A stretch of 64,000 nt of DNA, taken from positions 209,586 to 273,585 of the forward strand of contig DASYXT010000055.1 in the NCBI GenBank assembly GCA_035934555.1, in the 5' to 3' direction. Below, piece after piece: positions 9,601 to 17,515 of the stretch. A program made the position numbers and the translations under genes. The stretch is from DASYXT01 sp035934555. GTDB taxonomy: Bacteria; Verrucomicrobiota; Verrucomicrobiia; Limisphaerales; UBA8199. The notes under the pieces are model-generated. The model worked only from the letters and a program-made list of their open reading frames with translations. It was not told the DNA's origin and made no database searches. Position 1 is the stretch's first letter. Every line of letters begins with the position of its first letter.

Positions 9601-9842
9601 TCCTGGACGAGCAGGCCGCGAACGGTGGCCGAGAGGACAAAAGGATTGAGTTTCACCGCTTGAATGGAGACCGGCCGGCCAAGCTGTCGCGCAAGCTGCC
9701 GGGTGGCCACCGCGCGAATGATCGGCGGCAGCACCAGGAACCCAATCACCGTATAGGCCAACACCAGCCCCGCCGCCCACAGCAACCGCCTGCGCGCCGC
9801 CGACGAGAGCAGGCTCACCAGTGGCAATTTCGAGAAGTGCAT
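6633..9842 (-). CDS. AsmA/DUF748-type envelope protein with OmpA-like C-terminus
   Basis: About 1069 residues from the ATG at 9842 (MHFSKLPLVSLL). One N-terminal membrane segment (AAGLVLAYTVIGFLVLPPII) is followed by a long beta-rich body with the DUF748/AsmA hallmarks: QLGRPVSIQAVKLNPF, the MDLDYHIYNRRIQSQNLIEL block and IEGSLDDPQFRLHKVI. The last 60 residues (from LADARVKAVREYL to GSRAYLELR) look like the peptidoglycan-facing half of an OmpA domain. AsmA-like proteins span the periplasm as lipid-conducting bridges or envelope homeostasis factors; that role is inferred from family. An upstream in-frame ATG at 9956 would add 38 residues, but those overlap a palindromic GCGGAGTGTCCGC element and are unlike a natural N-terminus. 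Confidence 0.85.
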   Translation of the reverse strand: MHFSKLPLVSLLSSAARRRLLWAAGLVLAYTVIGFLVLPPIIRAVATRQLARQLGRPVSIQAVKLNPFVLSATVRGLLVQDKDGRPFVSCDEAYANFQLVSFLGHPWVFKEVRMVKPFIRVQVNRDYTFNFSDLVAKFSSNAPPARPPKPLALRIDQFRIQRAAAALTDLTPRTPFERSLGPIDVTLLNFRTDPANKNPYSVAGKTDAGEKFSWSGYFYLDPLRSAGDFSLDNLALNKYAPLYQDFVRFRIKAGTVGLQSSYHFELSATNRVAWVTNTALHLNSFRVAESDTGPDLVSVPELAVTGVSADTQARRAEVGSVRASGARLSLRRDSDNAINVLEASQPAEPGAHVPEGVLLLLEGVTNAAALLLNSTNTWSATVRAVDFQDCALHLEDLATARPVRLDLDNIQLSARDISNLPGSNFMATLALRWNTNGAIKTRLEASLAPLAADLHLDLDRLELKPLDPYLEPKLDVFILGSKLSMDSEVRLRARSDQLPEVMFQGDVRLDDFSTVDGVLGEDLVKWSSVRVSGIQAGLDPPQVAIKQVDVDDAYVRAAIETNHTINLLTALRLSNTNAAETAQPQAGASAAPIPPPVSQAAPPVSTLGTRPGLTLPTVTIDAVVLSNAQVRFTDRSVSPSVELSIQKAGGTISGLSSKAIGRADVALHASVEGIGPVEVTGKLNLASLQSGAAPSPAPDASAVTNEFKITVRNVDLTPTSPYIGRFAGYRLLQGKLAMDLDYHIYNRRIQSQNLIELDRFTFGDKVDSPDATKLPVRLAVAILKDREGKIKLDVPIEGSLDDPQFRLHKVIVRAVVNVLTKIVTSPFAALSAVFGGHGEELSYQDFAAGSATIQNADKLDALAKGLYQRPGLQLEIQGSVEPDADRDGLRRLALEKRLRTAKWMSLRKADRETMTADMVTLSPDERLRWLKELFTQALAKGELNTNLPVSVGGAAQSPEQLLADLRPAPPDKGATALLEKTSVTPHLLPPTAGGGKSPPPGPGDALEQGLLNSIHIGQDDFRMLADARVKAVREYLIQNGKVEPERIFLGQSQGANVKAQGSRAYLELR

Positions 9843-10134
9843 ATGAGTGGTGTCTACAAACCAACCACCAGGCCACGGCAAAGTCAAGCGGAGTGTCCGC
9901 GCTCCGGTCTTGCGGCGCATCGGCGCGGTGGCTCGGTGTTCGGCCACATTCGCCAAGTCGATGTTCTAACAGTTTTTTTCGATTCGACTTTGTGCATGTG
10001 GCGCTCGAAGTATCAGTAGCGCATTGGAACTGATCTGATTGAAACTAAAGGCTGAATAATAAGCCGGCCGCTAAGCAAACACCACTCTGCGTCTTCGCGC
10101 CTTTGCGTTGATTTTCGGAAGCCCCGACCGCGAG

Positions 10135-10881
10135 TCAGAAATCGAACTGGGGCAGCCCGCGCGGGGTGATATGATTGGTCATAATAGCGAACTTGCGCCA
10201 GACAACGTGGTTATCGAGGAAACACACGTTGCCGCCAGCCGGCTGGCTGTTATCGAGGTGGGCGGTGCGCACCTTCGAGCCGCCCGCGCCGCCAATATTG
10301 ATGTACCGGCGACCACCAGAGGCCCCTAAGACGGAGATGGTGGCATCGACAATCATTTCGGTGTCTGAGACGCCGAGGGTCCCGCGGCCTTGCGTGATGC
10401 GCGTCACCATGTTGGTGCCGCCAATATAAGGGTCCTGATTGATGCTCGGCGCGTTGGGGAAAAGCCAGATGTAGCCCGTGACGACGTAATCCTGAAAGGC
10501 GCTCCAGGCATCGGGCGGCCCGTTGGCTGTGAAAAGGTAATATTCGTTCGGGCAATAGAAAATATCCTGGCGTTTGACGTTATCCAGCAGGTTACTGGCC
10601 GCGCCGCGGTACATGTCCCAGAACCAAACGCCGTAGTTTTGGAGGTCGGGCAATTTGTCGCGGTTATCATTGGCGTACATCAAGGTGGCGACGCCGAGTT
10701 GGTGCATGTTGCTCTTGCACTGAGTGCGTTTGGCCTGCTCCTTCGAGCGCGCGAGGGCCGGCAACAGCAGCGCCGCAAGAATCGCGATGATGGCGATAAC
10801 CACTAACAGCTCGATCAGTGTGAATGCCCAGCAGCGGCTCCAGCGCTGTCCCCTGGCAAACGGTTCTTGCTCCTGTTTCAT
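10135..10881 (-). CDS. type IV prepilin-like secreted protein (H-X9-DG class)
   Basis: 248 residues. After a short leader comes the prepilin cleavage/methylation motif AFTLIELLVVIAIIAILAA, with cleavage expected before FTLIE. The body (NDNRDKLPDL, DIFYCPNEYYLF) and the C-terminal GGNVCFLDNHVVWRKF match the planctomycete-verrucomicrobial H-X9-DG family, except that Gly of DG is Asn here. These proteins are thought to be pseudopilins or surface proteins processed by a prepilin peptidase; no pilus or secretion genes are nearby. Same orientation as the LamG gene upstream, separated by a hairpin, so probably a separate unit. Confidence 0.85.
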   Translation of the reverse strand: MKQEQEPFARGQRWSRCWAFTLIELLVVIAIIAILAALLLPALARSKEQAKRTQCKSNMHQLGVATLMYANDNRDKLPDLQNYGVWFWDMYRGAASNLLDNVKRQDIFYCPNEYYLFTANGPPDAWSAFQDYVVTGYIWLFPNAPSINQDPYIGGTNMVTRITQGRGTLGVSDTEMIVDATISVLGASGGRRYINIGGAGGSKVRTAHLDNSQPAGGNVCFLDNHVVWRKFAIMTNHITPRGLPQFDF

Positions 10882-10970
10882 AGTGTTCCGTTGGATGCCA
10901 TTCCAGAATACAACCGGTTTGGCATTTGCGCTAATTCAGCCAGAACGCTCCCACGCTCCGAGGCTCCACG

Positions 10971-11000
10971 ACACACCGCCGACCTCGGCCGGCGGTGTGT
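10971..11000 (-). terminator. hairpin downstream of the LamG gene
   Basis: A perfect 11-bp stem (ACACACCGCCG at 10971-10981 with its complement at 10990-11000) and an 8-nt loop lie 13 bp past the stop of the 923-residue LamG gene. There is no U-run on the minus strand, so it may act as an mRNA 3' end or a weak terminator. Confidence 0.6.
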
Positions 11001-11013
11001 CCGCGAACAAAGG

Positions 11014-13785
11014 TTACCGCCACAGCCTGACGAACTGCGCGGCCCCTGAAGCCGGGATGCTCACCTGCCAACTGGCGCCGTTAAGGGTTGGCGCGTTGGT
11101 CAGCGTGACCCAGGAGCCGGCACCCAGGCTGGAGCGGGCCTGGACGGAGAACCCGGCCGCGGCCACCGGCCAGCTCAGCACAAGGTTGCCGCCCGTCACG
11201 GTCGCCGTTAATGGCGCCGCCGTCGTGGGCAATTGGTCTGGGCCAAGGACGTCCGTTGCCAGGATTTCATCCGGCGCGAGGCGGCCCTTGTAAATCCTGA
11301 ACTCGTCAATATTGGCGTAGAGGTATGGGTCCGCATAAGGCGAGCGGCCAATCCAGCTAAACCAATTGCCGATTTCATCAGTCCGGCCGCTGGTCGGGGC
11401 CGAACCGTGCAGCACGCCGTTGGTGTAATACTCCATCGTGCCATTGCCGTAAACGCAGGTGATATGGAGTGTCTGGTTTTGCCAGGCCGGCGGGATGGTG
11501 ATGGTCGTGCCGCCAATGGGGAACCCGGTGCTGAACCAGTGCGCCGAACCGCCGTTGACCGACGGCGCGACGTAGAACTCGTCGGCGCGATCATCGCCGA
11601 AGTACCACAGCCGCGACCAGGTGGCCGTTGCGTTGAAGGTCACCCAGGTGTCGATCGTGGCGGCGTCATAGCCCTGCAGCAGGCCCGGAGGCAGCTCGAC
11701 GTAAGTGCCGCCCGTGCCATCCAGCACCAGGCTGCCACCCGAGACGGTCGCATTGCCTTGGAGCGTGCCGTTGGCAGTGCCGACCGAATCGCTCGCATCG
11801 GTGGTGAAACTATACCGATGCGCCAGCGTGCCCAGGTTCTGCACGGTCACCGTGGCGCTGTCGCTCTTGCCTTGATAGGTCGCGGTGAGGGTCACTTTGC
11901 CCGGACGGAACGTCTTCAACATATTATTGGGCAGCACTTGCAGGACCGTTGGATCACTCGACGTGAGGGTCAGGCCCAGCGCCGAGGCGCTGTTATTGGG
12001 CAGCAGGTTGAAGTTGGTCAGGTTGGCATAAGTGGCCAGCACGACCGGCGGCACCAGCGATGAATACGCCGGATACGCTTTGGCCTGCACTTTAATCGAT
12101 TGCAGCGCGCCGGGACTATGGCTGGTCGAGTTCGGGCCGTTCAAGTCGGACACCGCGATCTCGGGCGCAGTCAGCGCTCCGCTGTAAATGCGGAATTCGT
12201 CGATCGAGCCGGGCATGTACGGGTCGGCCGCAACGAGCGACTCGCCCAGCACGGCAAGATTGGTTGCCACGAGCGACAGCGGCGCGCTGGCGTCGTACCG
12301 GGCGTATTCGAGCACGCCATTTTTGTAAAAGGCGAGCGTGCCGGTGGGCGGATCAAGCACACACGTCACGTGCACGCTGAGGTTGGTCCAAGCGCCTTGC
12401 CAATCAATCGTTTGGCCGCCGGCGAAATTCTCGCTGATACTGCGATGTTCGCCGCCGTTCCCTGGCCCAGCGGGGGCCATATAGAACTCGGTCGAACCAC
12501 CGGCAGCTCCGAAATCAAACAGGCGGGACCAGCCGGGGACATCGCCGAAGGTCACCCAGGCCTCAATCGTGACGGATTGGTTGGTGGCGATGTTGATGAT
12601 ATCGCCGGGCAGATCGACATACGTGCCGCCCGAACCGTCGAGCACCACCTGGCCTCCGGAGATAGTCGCGCTGCCCATCAAGGTGCCGTTGGCGCCGCCA
12701 ATCGAATCACTCGCGTCGCTCGTAAAGCTATACCGATGCGTCAGCGTCGCCGGGACCGCAGCCACCACCAGCGCATTAGTAGCGCTGAGCCCGCCGAAGC
12801 TGGCGACCACGTGCGCCTGTCCGGGCGTCAATGCTTTCACCAGCCCGTTGGTCGAATTGACCGTCAATACGCCCGTGTTGTCCGAGGTAAACGTTGCGCC
12901 GCCATAGACCCCGAGATTAACACCGGTCACGTTGGCAAAATCGCCGGTGAACAGCAGTGGCAAGTTCTGATTCACGACCAGTTGTGTGGTTGGGCTGGTC
13001 AGGTGTACCGCGCTCAGGGCGCCGGGTGCGGTGACATAATTGTTCGGGCCGGACGCATCGTTGATGGCCAGCGCGGAGGGTGAAAGCACACCCTGATAAA
13101 TGCGGAATTCATCAAGCGAGCCTTCCAGCAGCGGGTCCAGGTCGTAGAGCGATTTGCCCAGCAGGCATAGCACGTCGTTCAGGCCGCTGAACGCCGGCAC
13201 TGTCCCGCCGGCGCCGTTATTCAGGCCGGGTTGGGACGTCACCGCCACGCCATTATAATAGTACATGGCATTGCCGATCGGGTCGATCACCACGGTCACG
13301 TGGACATTGGTGGTCGCGTTGATGCCGCCCGGGTTATTCGCATAGACGCCGCTGGCGGGCGTTTGAAAGTTCATGTTCTGCCAGTTGCCGCCGGCGTAAT
13401 GGCAATAATCCAAGCCGGTCAGTTCATTGCCGCTGCCGTCCTGATCGCCAAACGCAAACGTGCGCGTCCAGACCGGATTGTCAGGTCCGAAGGTGGCCCA
13501 GAATTCAATCGAGACCTGGCTATAGTTATGCACGATGCCCGCAGGCAAGGTGGCGAAGCCGCCCAGTCCGTCGAGCTGCAGTTGGGTGCCGTCCAGAGCG
13601 GCGGTGCCCTGGAGGGTGCCATTCCAAGCGGCGCCGCCGACCGAATCGACGAAGTTGGTGCTGCCGGGGGCGTCGTTGAAGCTGTAGCGGTGAACGAGAG
13701 TGGCCTGCGCGAAGCCAGTGCTCTGCGAGGCGGGTAGCAACAGCGTTGTGAACGCGAGAGACAGGAGTTTTGTGCTCTTTTTCAT
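11014..13785 (-). CDS. large secreted three-LamG surface protein
   Basis: 923 residues with a signal peptide (MKKSTKLLSLAFTTLLLP, cleavage near SQSTGFA). Three LamG/concanavalin A-like modules each begin with a HRYSF block: HRYSFNDAPGSTNF near residue 33, HRYSFTSDASDSIGG near 350 and HRYSFTTDASDSVGT near 655. The first two modules are followed by an Ig-like BIG2 stretch. The C-terminal 65 residues (LVLSWPVAAAGFSVQARSS to AAQFVRLWR) are a short all-beta tail often seen in this phylum. Likely a cell-surface or secreted carbohydrate- or protein-binding protein. Modules two and three are close relatives, pointing to internal duplication. Confidence 0.85.
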   Translation of the reverse strand: MKKSTKLLSLAFTTLLLPASQSTGFAQATLVHRYSFNDAPGSTNFVDSVGGAAWNGTLQGTAALDGTQLQLDGLGGFATLPAGIVHNYSQVSIEFWATFGPDNPVWTRTFAFGDQDGSGNELTGLDYCHYAGGNWQNMNFQTPASGVYANNPGGINATTNVHVTVVIDPIGNAMYYYNGVAVTSQPGLNNGAGGTVPAFSGLNDVLCLLGKSLYDLDPLLEGSLDEFRIYQGVLSPSALAINDASGPNNYVTAPGALSAVHLTSPTTQLVVNQNLPLLFTGDFANVTGVNLGVYGGATFTSDNTGVLTVNSTNGLVKALTPGQAHVVASFGGLSATNALVVAAVPATLTHRYSFTSDASDSIGGANGTLMGSATISGGQVVLDGSGGTYVDLPGDIINIATNQSVTIEAWVTFGDVPGWSRLFDFGAAGGSTEFYMAPAGPGNGGEHRSISENFAGGQTIDWQGAWTNLSVHVTCVLDPPTGTLAFYKNGVLEYARYDASAPLSLVATNLAVLGESLVAADPYMPGSIDEFRIYSGALTAPEIAVSDLNGPNSTSHSPGALQSIKVQAKAYPAYSSLVPPVVLATYANLTNFNLLPNNSASALGLTLTSSDPTVLQVLPNNMLKTFRPGKVTLTATYQGKSDSATVTVQNLGTLAHRYSFTTDASDSVGTANGTLQGNATVSGGSLVLDGTGGTYVELPPGLLQGYDAATIDTWVTFNATATWSRLWYFGDDRADEFYVAPSVNGGSAHWFSTGFPIGGTTITIPPAWQNQTLHITCVYGNGTMEYYTNGVLHGSAPTSGRTDEIGNWFSWIGRSPYADPYLYANIDEFRIYKGRLAPDEILATDVLGPDQLPTTAAPLTATVTGGNLVLSWPVAAAGFSVQARSSLGAGSWVTLTNAPTLNGASWQVSIPASGAAQFVRLWR

Positions 13786-14140
13786 AGGTTTGTGTGGGTT
13801 CTGCGAGTAGGTCTAAAACTGCTCGTGAAAACTACGGTGGTTCACAGTGTCAGGCGATGGCGCGTCCGCTTCTTGCGACAACGGAGACGCTCATCGACTG
13901 GAGGTTAACAAAACCAGGGCGCCGAGGCAAGCGAATTCGGGGAGCGTGGAGCGGGAGCGCCAAGCGGGGATGATAAAGGCCGCTGCAAATCGCAGGAAAA
14001 AATAATCAACCTGGATTGTGTTGGATTGTGTTGGATTTCTGGGGTTTTTAACTTGGACTTTCAGTTGGACTAAGGGTGGATTTGAGTTGGACTGGGCCGG
14101 ATGACGTGGTGGAGGTGAAGGGCATGGATACGTCGGCGAA
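13786..14140. other. intergenic region with a phased repeat array
   Basis: 355 bp without a gene between the LamG gene start and the end of the Mu-gp27-like gene. The only structure seen is the TTGGA array at 14011-14091. Confidence 0.6.
14011..14091. repeat. degenerate TTGGA array with 10-12 bp step
   Basis: The pentamer TTGGA (or CTGGA/GTGGA) recurs at 14011, 14021, 14031, 14053, 14065, 14076 and 14087, so spacing is 10, 10, 22, 12, 11 and 11. The array starts 50 bp past the stop of the Mu-gp27-like gene. Confidence 0.75.
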
Positions 14141-14821
14141 TCAGATAAGCATGGCTGGGTCTTCCTCCTCCAGGCGGAGTGTCCGCGGCTCGGAGGTTTT
14201 ACCCAGCAGGTGTTCGTCAACGAGTGCGAACACCCTCTCCTTTTCCCGTTCGGGGTTGCGGTAAGGATGGAGTTTGTGCTGGATCTCGGGCCGGCGGGTC
14301 CATTCCCAGAATTCTTTTTCTTTGGCCTGAGCGGAGGCGGAGAGTTCGACAGCCAGGCGCTGCTGGTCGATGGCGAGGCGAGCGGCGCTGAGTTCACCGC
14401 GGCGCAAGGCCATGATGAAGAGGGAGAAATTGCGGAGATGGCGGAGGGACTTATCGGAGCCGGACTGGGAAGAGGCGAGGTCACGGGCAGAAACGGCGAA
14501 GCGAAGTGAGATCCAGCGAGCGAGTTTGTCGGCCAGATCGACGGGGAGGAGCCTTTGGAGTTGGGCATCACCGGAAGTGAGGGTGGAGGCGAAATCGAGG
14601 GCTTGCTGGCGGTCGCGCCAGTCGCGGAAGCCGTGGTTGCGATGTTCGGAGAGGTTCTGTTTGGTGATGGGAGCGCCGTTGAATTGCTCTTTAAGAATCG
14701 ACTTGGTTTGGGGCAGGCCATTGAGCCAGGGGAGGAGGGTGCTGGCGGGTTGACCGTTGAGCAGGCGCTGATTGAGTTGGTCCTGGATATCGGCTGGGAG
14801 AGAACAGATTTTTCCTGTCAT
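14141..14821 (-). CDS. phage Mu gp27-like (DUF3486-like) protein
   Basis: 226 residues from the ATG at 14821. The N-terminal block (KICSLPADIQDQLNQRLLNG, then LPWLNGLP and ITKQNLSEHRNHGFRDW) resembles the DUF3486/Mu gp27 helical family, in which an N-terminal HTH-like domain of about 70 residues is followed by a helical body. A longer frame exists to 14968 but its first 49 codons look non-coding. Rest of the protein is helical and charged, with a degenerate tail (LRLEEEDPAMLI) overlapping a GCGGAGTGTCCGC palindrome. No other phage genes are present. Function is unknown; a DNA-binding role is plausible from the family only. Confidence 0.65.
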   Translation of the reverse strand: MTGKICSLPADIQDQLNQRLLNGQPASTLLPWLNGLPQTKSILKEQFNGAPITKQNLSEHRNHGFRDWRDRQQALDFASTLTSGDAQLQRLLPVDLADKLARWISLRFAVSARDLASSQSGSDKSLRHLRNFSLFIMALRRGELSAARLAIDQQRLAVELSASAQAKEKEFWEWTRRPEIQHKLHPYRNPEREKERVFALVDEHLLGKTSEPRTLRLEEEDPAMLI

Positions 14822-15194
14822 ACCGGGAGGAGAATAGAAGCTACTCTTCTGCCAATTGTTGGATTGGTGATGGGAATGAGCAAGGGTGATGGGTTCTGGT
14901 GAAAAGCAGCAGAGGGATAGTGGCGGGAAAGTGGTTGGGCAGTGGGTGCTGAAGTTTCTGTAAATCACCGGGAGTGGCTAGAAATGTGACAATCAGGTAT
15001 GGAAGCGGGACGGGGCTCCGCTCAATTGGGGCGTGCCCGACATGCCGACGATGACCTACTTGACCTCCCCGGCCGTCAGCACCGTGGGCACTCGCACGGG
15101 CCCGACAAAGCATTAGGGTAGAGTAGGCCGGAACCGATATTGAGTTTCAAGCAACCGTAGTTGTTAGTTCTCATTTCGGTTCCGACCCCTCATC
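14822..15194. other. intergenic region, no gene supported
   Basis: 373 bp. A short plus-strand frame ends in TSPAVSTVGTRTGPTKH at 15113 and looks like the tail of a degraded gene, but the family is not recognisable. Otherwise nothing stands out. Confidence 0.45.
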
Positions 15195-15226
15195 AAACCG
15201 GACGAACGGATTTCCCGTATCCGGCT
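15195..15226 (-). ncRNA. group II intron domain V-like relic
   Basis: Read on the minus strand, the segment begins AGCCGGA, has a GAAA turn flanked by CGG and TCCG, then a TTCG bulge and closes with TCCGGTTT. This matches the compact hairpin of group II intron domain V, including the AGC triad paired with GTT, and is followed by GATGAGGGG, as near intron 3' ends. No reverse transcriptase or upstream domains are seen, so this is a relic. It abuts the RAYT relic that starts on the other strand. Confidence 0.45.
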
Positions 15227-15690
15227 GTCTGCTGGGCGAGCACGGCATTGCCCAGGACACGCCGGCCGGCCGAGCGGAGTTTGAACGGCACCTGGAGCGC
15301 CGCCGCTTGGAAGAGGTTGACCAAGAGGGTCTGAAGGAACTGCGGCAGGGCTGGTCCATCGGTGGGGAGCCATTTCAGCGAGAGTGCCTCGAACGGAGGG
15401 AGAGCAAAATTGTGGAAAACCATCCGGGCCAGACCAGGCTCGAAACTGCGGAAGCCAAGGCGGACCGAATTGTTGCCGAAGAACTGGCTCGCCTGCATTG
15501 GACTCCAAACGACCTGGTGGCTCGGCAGAAGAGCCACCCGATCAAGCTGGCGCTGGCAACGCGCTTGCTTTCGGTAAGGCAGATCGCGCAGCGTCTGCAC
15601 CTGGGACAGCCCAAAGGCGCCAGAACAAACCTCCACAAGTTCATGAGCAACGCCCAGGCCGACGCTCCGCAAGCCCGACTTAATATCTGA
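15227..15690 (+). pseudogene. RAYT (REP-associated tyrosine transposase) C-terminal relic
   Basis: The frame reads LLGEHGIAQDTPAGRAEF, then ERRRLEEVDQEGLKELRQGW, then LERRESKIVENHPGQTRLE, then AEELARLHWTPNDLVAR and SVRQIAQRLHLG. This is the C-terminal half of verrucomicrobial RAYT/IS200-like transposases, including the HTH-like tail. The N-terminal Y1 nuclease half with the HUH motif and tyrosine is absent. There is no proper start and the left end joins a group II intron-like hairpin. It is a non-functional remnant. Confidence 0.75.
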
Positions 15691-15897
15691 TTCAACGAAC
15701 AATGAAACCCGCGGGGCATTTCTACCCCACTGCAACCGACTATCCCTCGCGGGGGGCCCAAAGCGAACTACGCAATTGAACCCTCGCGCTCTGGGCAGAA
15801 CTCCCCATTTGCGCGTTTGCGCACCAATGGTATCAAATTGTCACGCTTGAATTTGTGGTACGGAGCCGCCGGTAGCCCACAACCAAAAGGAGCAAGG

Positions 15898-17505
15898 ATG
15901 AAAACACCATTTCGCGGATACTCGTACACCCCGGGGCTCCAACGGGTTGTCGGCGGTATCGCCCTGCCTACCGGCTCGTTCATCACAAACACCTACGACC
16001 CCCTGGCTCGCCTCTCGTCCACCTTCCTCTACAACAGCAGCGGGCTGACCCTCGACTCAGAGAGTTACGCCTACAATGCCGCCAACCAACGCACCGCCTA
16101 CACCAACACCTCGGGTGGACCGGAGTTCTACACCTATGACCCCATCGGCCAACTCGTCACTGCCGGGAGCACCCTTGGCTACACCTACGACAGCGCCTGG
16201 AACCTCAACTGGCTCACCAATTCCGGCTCCATTTCCCACTTCCTCGTCGATACAAAGAACGAACTCACCAATGCCTACGGGTCGGCATTGTCCTACGATG
16301 CGAACGGCAACCTGCTCTTGGCCACCAACAGCCAAAATCAATACGTTTACGATGCCGAAAATCGCCTGGCCCAATGGTTCTGGTACAATAACGGTATCAA
16401 CTGCACCAACGGCGGCTATCGAACGGATTTCCTCTACGACGGCCTCGGTCGCCTTTGCAAACGCCTCGAGTACTCCATCCCGCTTTCCACCACAAACCCG
16501 CCACCTGGCTCACCAACTCAACCGCCACAATTACAAAACTGCCCCTGGAACCTCAACACCGAAGTCCACTACATCTACGACGGTTTCCGTGTCATCCAGG
16601 AGCGCGACGGCAACAACAACCCCCTCGTCAGCTACACGCGCGGCCTGGACCTGAGCGGCACCACCCTCGAAGGCGCCGGTGGCATCGGCGGCCTGCTCGC
16701 CCGCTCGGCGGGCTACTCCTCCGGCAACTGGACCAACCACGCCTACTACCACGCCGACGGGGAGGGAAACATCACCTACATGGAAGATGGGAACCAGAGC
16801 CTTGTCGCCAGGTATTCTTACGATCCCTATGGGAACACCTTGACAATCAGCGGCACCCTGGCGAGTGCCAACGTGTATCGCTTCTCAAGCAAGGAGTGCC
16901 ATACGAATAGCGGGATGTACTACTTCGGGTCACGCTTTTACGATCCAAACCTACACCGCTGGCTGAACCGCGATCCGGCAGGGGTGCTAGGAATCCCTAA
17001 CCTATACGTCTATGCAGGGAATAACCCTGTGAACTTCGTTGATCCATTTGGGGACCAAGAAATGCCTTACATAGATCCGACTGAGGTTTCCGAGGGCGAG
17101 CCGGGATTCGGAGGCGGATGGAGCGTGCAGTTTCCCCGGACCGCCCGCGTCCTGAGGAACGGAAGATATGAGTTCAGCGATCAGCAGGATGATCCCTTCT
17201 CCATCGATATCATTCCGCCGCCCCCGGCCAAAGCACAAGCTCTGGCAAACTTGCTTAACGCGTGCCACGTGGCAGAACTGGATCGTCAGAGAATGGAGGA
17301 CTTCGAGCGCGCGAGCGAACTTGCCGGATTCCACTCTGGTAGCATTCCAAACGCCATGGGGGCCGTTACGTATTTCGTTTACGTCGTTCCCCCAACTCCA
17401 CCGGTCATAACACTTTGGAACGGCGGCTCTCTTCCGCCAGCGGTTTATCCCGTTTCGGAAAACGCCCCTACCACATCCATCTCTTTCCGGTTGCCGGGTA
17501 CCTGA
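15898..17505 (+). CDS. truncated RHS-repeat core protein with a private C-terminal domain
   Basis: 535 residues from the ATG at 15898, which has a rare good Shine-Dalgarno (AAGGAG, 6 bp upstream). YD repeats (TNTYDPLARLSS, YDAENRLAQW, YIYDGFRVIQERD) lead to the RHS core signature around residues 342-385 (SRFYDPNLHRWLNRDP, NLYVYAGNNP and DPFG). After that comes a private tail of about 150 residues that matches nothing I know, the position where polymorphic toxin domains sit. The long N-terminal array, signal peptide and delivery domain are missing, so it starts mid-repeat. It may be an orphan RHS tip or silent cassette. The next gene begins 10 bp downstream. Confidence 0.7.
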   Translation: MKTPFRGYSYTPGLQRVVGGIALPTGSFITNTYDPLARLSSTFLYNSSGLTLDSESYAYNAANQRTAYTNTSGGPEFYTYDPIGQLVTAGSTLGYTYDSAWNLNWLTNSGSISHFLVDTKNELTNAYGSALSYDANGNLLLATNSQNQYVYDAENRLAQWFWYNNGINCTNGGYRTDFLYDGLGRLCKRLEYSIPLSTTNPPPGSPTQPPQLQNCPWNLNTEVHYIYDGFRVIQERDGNNNPLVSYTRGLDLSGTTLEGAGGIGGLLARSAGYSSGNWTNHAYYHADGEGNITYMEDGNQSLVARYSYDPYGNTLTISGTLASANVYRFSSKECHTNSGMYYFGSRFYDPNLHRWLNRDPAGVLGIPNLYVYAGNNPVNFVDPFGDQEMPYIDPTEVSEGEPGFGGGWSVQFPRTARVLRNGRYEFSDQQDDPFSIDIIPPPPAKAQALANLLNACHVAELDRQRMEDFERASELAGFHSGSIPNAMGAVTYFVYVVPPTPPVITLWNGGSLPPAVYPVSENAPTTSISFRLPGT

Positions 17506-17515
17506 GAAAAGCACC

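Noticed and set aside
12100..13083. 327-codon plus-strand frame
   Set aside because: Antisense to the three-LamG protein.
13891..14721. 276-codon minus-strand frame rich in Ser and Pro
   Set aside because: Out-of-frame shadow of the Mu-gp27-like gene and of the TTGGA array; composition is typical of a shifted frame.
15193..15735. 180-codon minus-strand frame
   Set aside because: Antisense to the recognisable RAYT C-terminal relic.
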